From the NCBI GenBank assembly GCA_031551885.1, contig JAVBMX010000091.1:1-37547 (forward strand): a stretch of 37,547 nucleotides of DNA. The letters run 5' to 3'. The translations under genes were made by a program, and so were the position numbers. This document shows positions 22,501-29,572 of the stretch, piece after piece. Source of the DNA: Frigididesulfovibrio sp031551885. Lineage in GTDB: Bacteria; Desulfobacterota; Desulfovibrionia; Desulfovibrionales; Desulfovibrionaceae. The notes under the pieces were generated by a model. It saw only the letters and a list, made by a program, of their open reading frames with translations, was not told the DNA's origin and did no database searches. Every line of letters starts with the position of its first letter. The stretch's first letter is position 1.

Positions 22501-22995
22501 ATGCCCCAAGTCGCCATTTTCATCGGCAGCATCTCGGATGAGGAAACCGTCCGCCCCTGCGCCGACGTTCTGAAAAAGCTCGGCATCACGTATAAATTCA
22601 CGGTATCGTCGGCTCACCGCACCCCGGAGCGCACCGAAACCCTGACCCGCGAACTGGAAGCCGACGGCTGCCAAGTCTTCATCTGCGCCGCCGGCATGGC
22701 CGCCCACCTGGCCGGAGCCGTGGCCGCGCGCACCCTCAAGCCGGTCATCGGCATTCCGGTCACGGCCTCTCCCCTTTGCGGCCTGGATGCCCTGTTCGCC
22801 ACCGTGCAGATGCCCCCCGGATTCCCCGTGGCCACCGTGGCCCTGGACAAAGCCGGCGCCCGCAACGCGGCCTGGTTGGCGGCGCAAATTCTGGCCCTGG
22901 CCGATCCGGACCTGAGCAAACGCATCGCGGCCGAACGCGACCAATTCGCGGCCGACGTGGAAGCCGCCGCCCGTAAGCTGGAAGAGAGCGCATGA
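22501..22995 (+). CDS. 5-(carboxyamino)imidazole ribonucleotide mutase PurE
   Basis: PurE moves the carboxyl group to carbon 4 of the imidazole nucleotide in purine synthesis. The 164-aa chain carries the family signatures SISDEETVRPCADVL, SAHRTPE, the AAGMAAHLAG loop and FATVQMPPGFPVATVALDKA, with C-terminal helices. AAGGAG (22490-22495) gives the start. Its stop overlaps the start of the next gene by ATGA. A purine pair with purD is normal, though PurK is not in the window, so it could be either the class I mutase or, as in some bacteria without PurK, a class II carboxylase. Confidence 0.92.
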   Translation: MPQVAIFIGSISDEETVRPCADVLKKLGITYKFTVSSAHRTPERTETLTRELEADGCQVFICAAGMAAHLAGAVAARTLKPVIGIPVTASPLCGLDALFATVQMPPGFPVATVALDKAGARNAAWLAAQILALADPDLSKRIAAERDQFAADVEAAARKLEESA

Positions 22996-23603
22996 AGCGC
23001 CTCGTCTGTTGCTGCGCGGCTGTTCTGGGCCTTGCCGCCTGCGCCAAGCAGCCCCCGCAGCAGGGGTTTGTTCTGGACGGTCCCGCCCTGTTCGTGGCGG
23101 CCGAATATGCGGGAACTCCCCTGGAAGGCACCATGGAGCGCAAAAGCATGGTCGGCATCGGCGAGATGTTTTTGGCCTCTCCGGACAAATACCTGGACTG
23201 CCGGGCCGAATTCAATGCCGAGCCCACGAACAAGGCCCGCATCCGGGGCGTGATGATCTGCACCGACAAGCACACCTTTTCCGTGACCTTGCGCAATCTG
23301 GGCCCCGACCAGGGCGTGGGCGTGGGCCTTGAAGAAGGCAAGGACGAAATGCTGGTGCTTTTTTATCACCCCAGCCCGGAGGAAGCCCGCCGGCGTTTGG
23401 TGCAGGCCTCCGCCGACATGCGCAAAGCCCGCTCCGCCGCTCTTGGACTCGACCGCCAACCGACGACCACCGAAGCCCACCAAACCACCGCCGCCGAATC
23501 GCAGGCCGGCACCCAAGCGCCTCGGGTGGAAAACTCCGAGCCCCCGGCCGAGCCGCAAAAGGTCGGCTTTGGCTTGGGACCGTCGGATTCCTCCCGGCGG
23601 TAG
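22992..23603 (+). CDS. Predicted lipoprotein
   Basis: This 203-aa protein begins with a short positively charged tail, a hydrophobic stretch and a lipobox (LGLAAC, Cys17), so it is probably acylated and exported. The first 140 residues form a globular domain of unknown family with Cys in DCRAEF and MICTDK; the rest is Pro/Thr/Glu-rich. The start overlaps the purE stop (ATGA), so it is co-transcribed. I do not recognise its function. Confidence 0.72.
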   Translation: MKRLVCCCAAVLGLAACAKQPPQQGFVLDGPALFVAAEYAGTPLEGTMERKSMVGIGEMFLASPDKYLDCRAEFNAEPTNKARIRGVMICTDKHTFSVTLRNLGPDQGVGVGLEEGKDEMLVLFYHPSPEEARRRLVQASADMRKARSAALGLDRQPTTTEAHQTTAAESQAGTQAPRVENSEPPAEPQKVGFGLGPSDSSRR

Positions 23604-23719
23604 CGCAAAAAACTAGTGCGTAAAAGCGGCGCGAGGCCGTCGATGCGCCCGACGCGCCCGGAACGGTCGATGATCCCAAACACCCTTGAAGGAGACTCCC
23701 TCCTTTGCGGGAAAATGCC

Positions 23720-23757
23720 GACGGGCGGCGGAATACATCCGCCGCCCGTCTCCTTTT
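23720..23757 (+). terminator. Terminator after the purDE-lipoprotein operon
   Basis: GACGGGCGGCGGA (23720-23732), loop ATACA, TCCGCCGCCCGTC (23738-23750), then TCCTTTTT. A 13-bp GC-rich stem followed by a T-tract is a good intrinsic terminator on the plus strand. It also lies beyond the 3' end of the convergent BON gene. Confidence 0.85.
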
Positions 23758-23920
23758 TACCTTTTGCCGTTGCGAATCAACCCGCCGCCGCCGACCGCCG
23801 GAATGCGACGGCGGGTCTTTGAGGGTTTTCCCCGGGGAACGTTGCGCCAAACCGGCCATGCGCTTCGGCCGGATCTTGCGCCGGCCCCCCGCGGGGTTGT
23901 CCACAACGGACGCACCGGCG

Positions 23921-24376
23921 TTACGGCCGGTAAACCAGCCTGTTGTCGACGCGTGTTACGCCGTTGACCTTCCGCGCCACGTTCTCGGCCACGGATGTAT
24001 GCTCGGGCCTGTCGACGTTGCCGGTGAGCATGACCACACCGTGGGTGGTTTCAACGCTGATGGAAAGCGAGCTGATGCCCGGTTCCGTCAGCAGTCTGGC
24101 CTTTACCTCGGCGGTGATCAGCGAGTCGTCGACGAACCCGCCGACGCCGGGCGCATTCTCGTCGGCAAGCCGCAGGTGATCGCGCACGTCTTTCACCCCG
24201 GGCACGGAGTGCGCCGTGGAAACGGCGTTTCGGCGGTCCATTTCGTTCGGAACAACGCCGCTCAACGTGACGACGCCCGCCTCGGCGACAATCTGAACCG
24301 GCGGCGTGCCGACCGTGTGCGCGGCAAGCGCCTTGCGTACCTGTTCAGCGAGTTGCATGTCTTCTTGCGTATGCAT
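23921..24376 (-). CDS. Two-BON-domain protein, cytoplasmic
   Basis: This 151-aa protein has two BON domains (about 10-75 and 85-151), each with the family pattern of a conserved Gly-Val strand (VVTLSGVVPNEMDRRN; GVVMLTGNVDRPEHT) and a V-X-G-V-X-X-V core (VPGVKDV, VNGVTRV). BON domains bind phospholipid or self-associate. No signal peptide is seen, so it may act in the cytoplasm or at the inner face of the membrane. Start ATG 24376 has AAGGAGG upstream. It follows a small disordered protein and a second, exported BON protein on the same strand, suggesting an envelope stress role by analogy with OsmY. Confidence 0.8.
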   Translation of the reverse strand: MHTQEDMQLAEQVRKALAAHTVGTPPVQIVAEAGVVTLSGVVPNEMDRRNAVSTAHSVPGVKDVRDHLRLADENAPGVGGFVDDSLITAEVKARLLTEPGISSLSISVETTHGVVMLTGNVDRPEHTSVAENVARKVNGVTRVDNRLVYRP

Positions 24377-24446
24377 GAAAACCTCCTTTTCCGTCTGGCG
24401 TGAGCTCAAAGGCGCGCTTTGGAGTCACCGTTCGACTGCTTTGCAG

Positions 24447-24725
24447 TCAATTTTTTCCGTTCCGGCGCTCTTGGCCTTCCTGGGCTTCCATGCCGTCTTT
24501 GGGTTTCTTCGCGCGTTCTTCGAGCTTGCGTTGTTCTTCCTGCTGCTTTTGCATCTCATCGTCGGGGCGCCCGCGCTCGTTGCGCTCGCCGGCCATTTCA
24601 CGCTTTTCACCCTTGCCGGGTTCCTGCTGCTGCCGGGCCTGCTGAGGCTGTTGCCGCGCGTTCATGGGTTGTTCCTTGCCTTGGGTCTTTTGTTCTTCCC
24701 TGGCCTGATTGTTTTGGGCGGCCAT
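24447..24725 (-). CDS. Small disordered Gln/Glu/Lys-rich protein (92 aa)
   Basis: The peptide from ATG 24725 is almost entirely charged or Gln-rich (for example RQQPQQARQQQEPGKGEKRE) and likely intrinsically disordered; no fold or motif is recognised. The ATG has no ribosome-binding site. A strong AAGGAG at 24767-24762 stands 6 nt before an in-frame ATA codon (24755-24753), ten codons upstream. This suggests a lost ATG or use of a rare start. It lies between two BON-domain genes in the same orientation, so it may belong to the same stress operon. Confidence 0.5.
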   Translation of the reverse strand: MAAQNNQAREEQKTQGKEQPMNARQQPQQARQQQEPGKGEKREMAGERNERGRPDDEMQKQQEEQRKLEERAKKPKDGMEAQEGQERRNGKN

Positions 24726-24767
24726 GTTGGGCTGATTTTTTTTATCGATGGATATAACAATCTCCTT

Positions 24768-25198
24768 GTGTAGCCCCCCGCAGGGACGCAAGGTTTTCGC
24801 GCCCTTAGCCTTCCCTGCGGGGGATGTATGTGAAAGCCGAGAAAGGTACCGCTTTCTCTCGGCCGGTACCGGCCGGGACCTTGCCTGTCCGCGGCCGTGA
24901 CGCCCTGAGGCGGGGTGACGGGCCCGCGTCTTCCACGCGGCGCACGTCGCCGTTGCCGGGCCACCTTCTGTTGAGGTCGATCCACCGCCGTTCCTCATGC
25001 TCCGCATACCTCCGGCAAGAGATTTTCGCCGCTGCCCGACGTTGATGGGAAGATTCGCCGGCGCAACGGTTTCACCGTCCGCCGTTACGGCGGCTCCGGC
25101 GCAACCCTGTTCAGGGCGGGCTGTTGTGGGCTCGATTACCCTTTTATGCAGACCGCCGGTCATGAGGCCTCCATCTGTCGCATGCCGTCAGCGGCGCT
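24768..25198. other. Gap with stacked hairpins between the two BON genes
   Basis: No good gene is visible in this 430-nt stretch. It contains CCCCCGCAGGG/CCCTGCGGGGG (24775-24785 and 24813-24823), a GCCGAGAAAG/CTTTCTCTCGGC hairpin around 24836-24863 and the perfect palindrome GGCCGGTACCGGCC (24861-24874). On the minus strand these follow the exported BON gene and precede the small disordered gene, so they may separate or tune its transcript. Confidence 0.5.
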
Positions 25199-25810
25199 TC
25201 AGGGTTTCACCAGCAGTTTGTTGTCGACCCGTTTCACGCCTTTGACCCGACCGGCCACATCGCCGGCCCTGTCGGCGAGCTCTTTGGAGTCGACGTCACC
25301 CGCCAGGGTCACCACGCCGTTTATGGTATCCACGCCGATGGCGATGGGCGAAAGGCTTTCTTCCGTAAGAAGCTTGCTTTTCACCGCCGCCGTGACGCCC
25401 GCGTCGTCCACATATTCGCCGACGCTCTGCGACTTGGTTCCGGTCACTTGGATCTGATCATGTACGGTGCGTACGCCAGGAACTTCGCGCGCGGCGTTGA
25501 CGGCATCCTCTCGATCCGATTCCACCAGAACCTGACCGGAAAGCGTCACAAGACCGCGCTCCACGGAAACGGAAACATCTTTATGCACCTTGACGGCCCG
25601 TTCCACGGACGACTCGATCTCGCCGTCACTTTTTGCGGAATCGGGGTGCTTGCCGGAGTATGAATTGGGGCTTGCCGCCTTGGCGACTCCACCGAAAGTG
25701 ACCGAGATGGTGCCGGTTTCAAGCTGCGTGGCGAGCGCATCCGGCGTGGCGCCCAGCACGGCCAGTCCACCGACCGCCAGCAGGCACAACATTTTTTCAC
25801 CATGTCTCAT
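25199..25810 (-). CDS. Exported BON-domain protein (OsmY-like)
   Basis: This 203-aa protein has a signal peptide (about 1-28, ending DALA) and two BON domains (about 62-125 and 135-203), with GLVTLSGQVLVESDREDAVN, VPGVRTVHDQI, GVVTLAGDVDSKELA and VKGVKRVDNKL. Start ATG 25810 has AAGGAG upstream. It should reside in the periplasm, where OsmY-type proteins respond to osmotic or envelope stress. A roughly 300-bp AT-rich tract lies just upstream and probably carries its promoter. Confidence 0.82.
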   Translation of the reverse strand: MRHGEKMLCLLAVGGLAVLGATPDALATQLETGTISVTFGGVAKAASPNSYSGKHPDSAKSDGEIESSVERAVKVHKDVSVSVERGLVTLSGQVLVESDREDAVNAAREVPGVRTVHDQIQVTGTKSQSVGEYVDDAGVTAAVKSKLLTEESLSPIAIGVDTINGVVTLAGDVDSKELADRAGDVAGRVKGVKRVDNKLLVKP

Positions 25811-25861
25811 ATTTTCTCTCCTTGGGACTGAGGTTGCTCCTACAGAACAGCAACCGACCAT

Positions 25862-26372
25862 GTTGTAGGAGTTTCTCTTACATACACATTTAAATTTGCT
25901 ATCTTCAAGTAAAATTTACTTTTAGGATAAAAAAAATGATACGCAATATTCAGATTAAAAAAAGAATAATGATCTATCTTTTAAATTTTAACATTGAATA
26001 AAGTCTAAATTATGTCAGAAGAGTACATATTATAACAAAATTTACGAGATAATTTCAAATTTTAAATTTATATATTTTTTTTATAAATTTTACAAAAATT
26101 CTTCATATCTTTTACTACGCACACATTTCATATAACAATGAAATAGTACATTGCCATTGAATACTTTCAAACCCGATAACCTTGCGGGAGAATGCTCTCC
26201 TCAGGCCCCTCGACCCAAGGATGACGCCCTCGGCGCACGGTAAGAGCTTCCCTGGATGACCCCAGACCGAAAAAGAAACGGATGTTCTCCGCAGCCGCCC
26301 GAAAACATGACGAAGAAGAGAGGAAGCGCGGCGCGCGCATTCGGCAAAAGCCGTTTCGAAAGGCACCCCCAT
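25862..26372. other. AT-rich island plus unassigned spacer
   Basis: Positions 25870-26170 are strikingly AT-rich, with many A and T runs, in a GC-rich chromosome. No ORF of note is present. It is upstream of the exported BON gene and could be an UP-element-rich promoter or a site for nucleoid proteins. From 26170 to 26372 the composition returns to normal and I recognise nothing. Confidence 0.5.
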
Positions 26373-26421
26373 AAAAAAAGGTCCGCCCTTGAACGCGCTG
26401 TTCACACGTTCAAGGGCGGAC
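26373..26421 (-). terminator. Terminator of the membrane-anchored protein gene
   Basis: On the minus strand a perfect 15-bp stem, GTCCGCCCTTGAACG (26421-26407) with CGTTCAAGGGCGGAC (26395-26381), encloses an 11-nt loop and is followed at one base distance by seven T (26379-26373). This is a strong intrinsic terminator for the gene ending at 26510. Confidence 0.88.
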
Positions 26422-26509
26422 GATGGCTCCCGACCCGATTCCGCCTCGACCGGCTCAGATCTTACCAGTAACGGCGGCTTTGCGACGGATGGAGGGACGA
26501 GGGCCGGGC

Positions 26510-27433
26510 CTAAGCGCCGGGCGTTTGCCCGCCGGCGTCGGTTCCCTGTCCGGACTTTTTCGCGGCGGCCGACTTCCTCCGACGCTGAACCGCCCCGACA
26601 AGGACGGAAGCGATCGCGCCTATGGCTATCCACTCCACGATGCTCCTCACGCCCGGTCCCTCATTTTTCTTGATGACCACCGGCGGCGGCAGCTTCGGCT
26701 TGAAGCCGGCCCCCTGCCGCACCGCCGGGGGCGAGCTTTTCGACTCAAAGGTCGCTTTGCCCGCGTCGATGTAGCGTTGCGCATAGGCTCCAGCTTCCCG
26801 CGCAAGGTTTTGCATCGTGTCCGGGGCATCAAGCGACTCATAGAAATAGTAGGTCACCAGACGCGCGTCCTGGACGGAAAATGCCGTCACAACGCCCATT
26901 TCGCCCCCATGCGACTGCGTGATCCGCATCGAGGTCAGCGCATACTGCTCGGGCGAGTCATACACTTCCATACCCCGCACCTCGATCTTTTCGCCGAGCT
27001 GTGCCTGAGCTTTGTCCGTCCCCCGCTTCAGCGCGTCCCGCCCGTCTTGGCTTTGCAGTGTGCGCTTCAGATCCGCGAAGTCTTTTGCGCTCAGCTTCAC
27101 CCGCAGCGCCTGATTGGGAACGGCGACGGCAAAATATTTAAGCGTGCGCGGCGTTCCGTTCTCCGCGAAGGAGCGCAGCATCTCTTCCCCGGCAAAGATT
27201 CCGAGCACGCCGCTCGAGGTGGAAAGGTTCCGTCTGACGTCCGCAAAAACCGCATTCTCCGGCGACGACTCCAGTACCTGCCGATACCCCTTGGGAACGT
27301 ACAAAAGGTATCGCACCCCATTTTCCTTCAGAACGACGGATACCTCCTCATCACCCGACTCCGCGGCCGAAACCGCCGAAGCGGCCGACAAAATCATAAG
27401 TGCCGCAAGGAACAGCCCACCTATTTTTTTCAC
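26510..27433 (-). CDS. Periplasmic protein with C-terminal membrane anchor, unknown
   Basis: The 307-aa protein begins with a signal peptide (about 1-26, VKKIGGLFLAALMILS then AVSAAES). A globular domain with no recognised family follows, then a Pro-rich linker (KPKLPPPVVIKK) and a single transmembrane helix (about 268-288, WIAIGAIASVLVGAV) with a basic cytoplasmic tail. The start is GTG 27433, preceded by GGAGGGG; the reading frame up to 27784 is non-coding in character. It is divergent from the GT8 gene. Possibly a surface or envelope-associated factor; no function is claimed. Confidence 0.65.
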   Translation of the reverse strand: MKKIGGLFLAALMILSAASAVSAAESGDEEVSVVLKENGVRYLLYVPKGYRQVLESSPENAVFADVRRNLSTSSGVLGIFAGEEMLRSFAENGTPRTLKYFAVAVPNQALRVKLSAKDFADLKRTLQSQDGRDALKRGTDKAQAQLGEKIEVRGMEVYDSPEQYALTSMRITQSHGGEMGVVTAFSVQDARLVTYYFYESLDAPDTMQNLAREAGAYAQRYIDAGKATFESKSSPPAVRQGAGFKPKLPPPVVIKKNEGPGVRSIVEWIAIGAIASVLVGAVQRRRKSAAAKKSGQGTDAGGQTPGA

Positions 27434-27468
27434 GACCCCTCCGTAAAATAACATATATATAATATTTA

Positions 27469-27489
27469 ATAGTATACACGACATACTAT
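27469..27489. promoter_or_regulatory. Inverted repeat in the divergent promoter region
   Basis: ATAGTAT-N7-ATACTAT, a perfect 21-bp dyad, lies 36 nt upstream of the GTG of the membrane-anchored protein, in an AT-rich patch. Its spacing fits a dimeric regulator's operator. The nearby TATATATA would make a plausible -10 region. The regulator is unknown. The remaining 27490-27782 shows no convincing gene. Confidence 0.4.
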
Positions 27490-27782
27490 ACGACTTCAAG
27501 GGTGACGCCTCTCGCCGCGCCGGGAAGGAACAAAACCGCGGCATGTATTTTCGCTGTTGCGCGCTGTGCGCCGCCGGCCGGTTCCCTGGCCTCGCGGAAA
27601 ACGTCCCAGCGAAAGCCGGGGCCGGACGGCAAAAAGATGCCTCGCGCGGCTGAAGAGTTGACCCGCCGGTTTTTTTCCTGCATGTCGACAGGGACATTTG
27701 GGGGAAGCCTTGCCTTCTCCCCGGCCGGTCGCCGAGAACCGCCTTCCCCCCCAAAAAAGAACACGCCGTCATCGAGGTCGTC

Positions 27783-28775
27783 ATGGTTCACTGCGCGCTT
27801 TGCATAAACGATAAAAGCGGAAGATACTTCACCTACCTGCACACAGTGGTTATTTCCGCCCTGCATAACGCCACAAAACCGCTTCACTTTCACATCATCG
27901 CGGACGAAACCATCCGCGCCGAGCAAAGGCGCACTTTGGAAGACCTCGCCGAAGCAAGGGGAGGCCGGGTCGCTTTCTATCCGCCGCCGAGCATTCCGGA
28001 AGGCATGTCCGCCAAGATCCCCTCGCGTTTCGGCATCGGGACGATGTACCGGCTTTTCCTGCAGGAAATCGTACCGTGCGACAAGCTGATTTACCTTGAT
28101 TGCGACATCATCGTAAACTTGGACCTTGCGGATCTGTATGAACTCGATCTTCAGAATCACCACATGGCGGCCGTCGAAGAACCGAATCTGACCAGAAAAG
28201 ATATCGTTCAAGGACTACACTCTTTCCCAAGAATGCCGGAAAAGTATTTCAATGCAGGTGTCCTACTGATGGATTTGAAAAAAATACGAGAGCTGTGCAA
28301 AGATGGAAACATTTTTCTATCGACTTTCATGGAAAAATGCGATTCTCTGGCATATAATGATCAGGATGTCCTTAACGGACTTATGGCCGCGCTGGATGAC
28401 GGCGTCTTGTTCATAGACGAGAAGTATAACTACATCATCAATACAACCGGGCGCATGCTGGAATCGCTGTCGGAACTGCGTGGAAAGATTCTCCACTATA
28501 CCTGGAACAAACCGCTGGACTTCTTCTACCCCGCGACTCTTCCTTTCTGGAAGTACCACCCGTGGACCGGAAGCGTCGAAGAGCTGTTCGAAAAGCTGGA
28601 GGGCCTCCCGCCGCGCAAGGAACTGCTGACCTGCCAAACCGCCCTCTACACCCGCAAACGCACCGCCAAATTTCGGCGCTACTATGACTTACTGGCTTAC
28701 GGCCTGCTGGGATTCATCAAAAGGCGACTCTTTCCCAAAAAGTACAAAGACCTCGCGCCGAAGAAGAGTTTTTAG
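27783..28775 (+). CDS. Glycosyltransferase family 8 protein
   Basis: The 330-aa protein fits GT8, retaining enzymes such as the LPS core glucosyl/galactosyltransferases (LgtC, WaaJ). The metal-binding DxD is YLDCDIIV (DCD 106-108), preceded by RFGIGTMYRLFLQEIVP, and followed by YFNAGVLLMDLKKI, NDQDVLN and LHYTWNKPLDFF, all standard for the family. The C-terminus is basic, as in membrane-associated LPS enzymes. GAGG lies before the ATG with a short spacer. No sugar-synthesis neighbour is visible; the acceptor is unknown. Confidence 0.88.
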   Translation: MVHCALCINDKSGRYFTYLHTVVISALHNATKPLHFHIIADETIRAEQRRTLEDLAEARGGRVAFYPPPSIPEGMSAKIPSRFGIGTMYRLFLQEIVPCDKLIYLDCDIIVNLDLADLYELDLQNHHMAAVEEPNLTRKDIVQGLHSFPRMPEKYFNAGVLLMDLKKIRELCKDGNIFLSTFMEKCDSLAYNDQDVLNGLMAALDDGVLFIDEKYNYIINTTGRMLESLSELRGKILHYTWNKPLDFFYPATLPFWKYHPWTGSVEELFEKLEGLPPRKELLTCQTALYTRKRTAKFRRYYDLLAYGLLGFIKRRLFPKKYKDLAPKKSF

Positions 28776-29572
28776 CCCAACAGATGATAGAGAGGGCCGA
28801 AGCCGCCGCCGGCCGCACGCGAACGCTGCGCGCCGGCGCGTGTGAAAGGCCGCCCTGTGTCGCTGAGAAAGTCCCCGAAGATGCCCTCCTTGGGAACTCA
28901 TATTTCCCCCGGCACGGCTGCCGGCCCGTTGCCTTCAAGACACCGGCCGGCTGGATGCCGTCCCAATCCCCGCAAGCTTCCCACGCCCTCTCCCGGCATT
29001 GGGCCCTCTACGACTCAAAATGTCGCGCACCGGCCGGAGATTCGCATATGCCCACCGTTCAGCCGCGCCGACCACCGCCAAAGCCCTGCACTCATGCAGC
29101 CCATGCGTGCGACATATATGTAAAAAATGGAATGTCGCATCTATCTTCAAGGCTTTCAGCAACGCCGCTTTTTCTTCCATCACGCAGGCAAGGCGAAAGA
29201 GACAGACATTCAACAGCACATACATGGAAGGAGATTCACCCCATACTTGGCTTGGTCGCCAACACAGCGTAGAATCAGACGAGAAGCAGCGTCCAAGAAC
29301 ACTTTTCATTGCCGTTGAAAAAGGACGGCCGGATTGGAAAACGCCCTCCAACTCCCTCCCCCGCAAAACGTACGGCAGGGGCTTTCTTGGTTTGCCGCAA
29401 GGCCTGCGAGCAGGATTTGCCTTCACTCCGCCAGCTCTTGGCCGGAGCAAACGGAAATCATGGGGGCTGTGGCCATCCGCGAGGCCATGCGGGAGGAAGG
29501 GCGCCCAAACCGAGCCGGCGCCGACCTACGCGGCCGTTGACGTACAAAAAATCGTTCCACGATGAGGAAGCC
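28776..29572. other. Long gap without a recognised gene
   Basis: Some open frames cross this stretch but have poor composition and no ribosome-binding sites, and I do not support any of them. There is an inverted repeat TGCGACAT-N16-ATGTCGCA (29108-29115 and 29132-29139). The stretch may hold an old gene remnant or the regulatory region of the sigma-54 activator that starts at 29573. Confidence 0.4.

Noticed and set aside
26115..26633. 172-codon minus-strand frame
   Set aside because: It crosses the strong terminator at 26373-26421 and has no coding-like features.
28999..29565. 188-codon plus-strand frame upstream of the activator
   Set aside because: No ribosome site, mixed low-quality composition and no recognisable domain.
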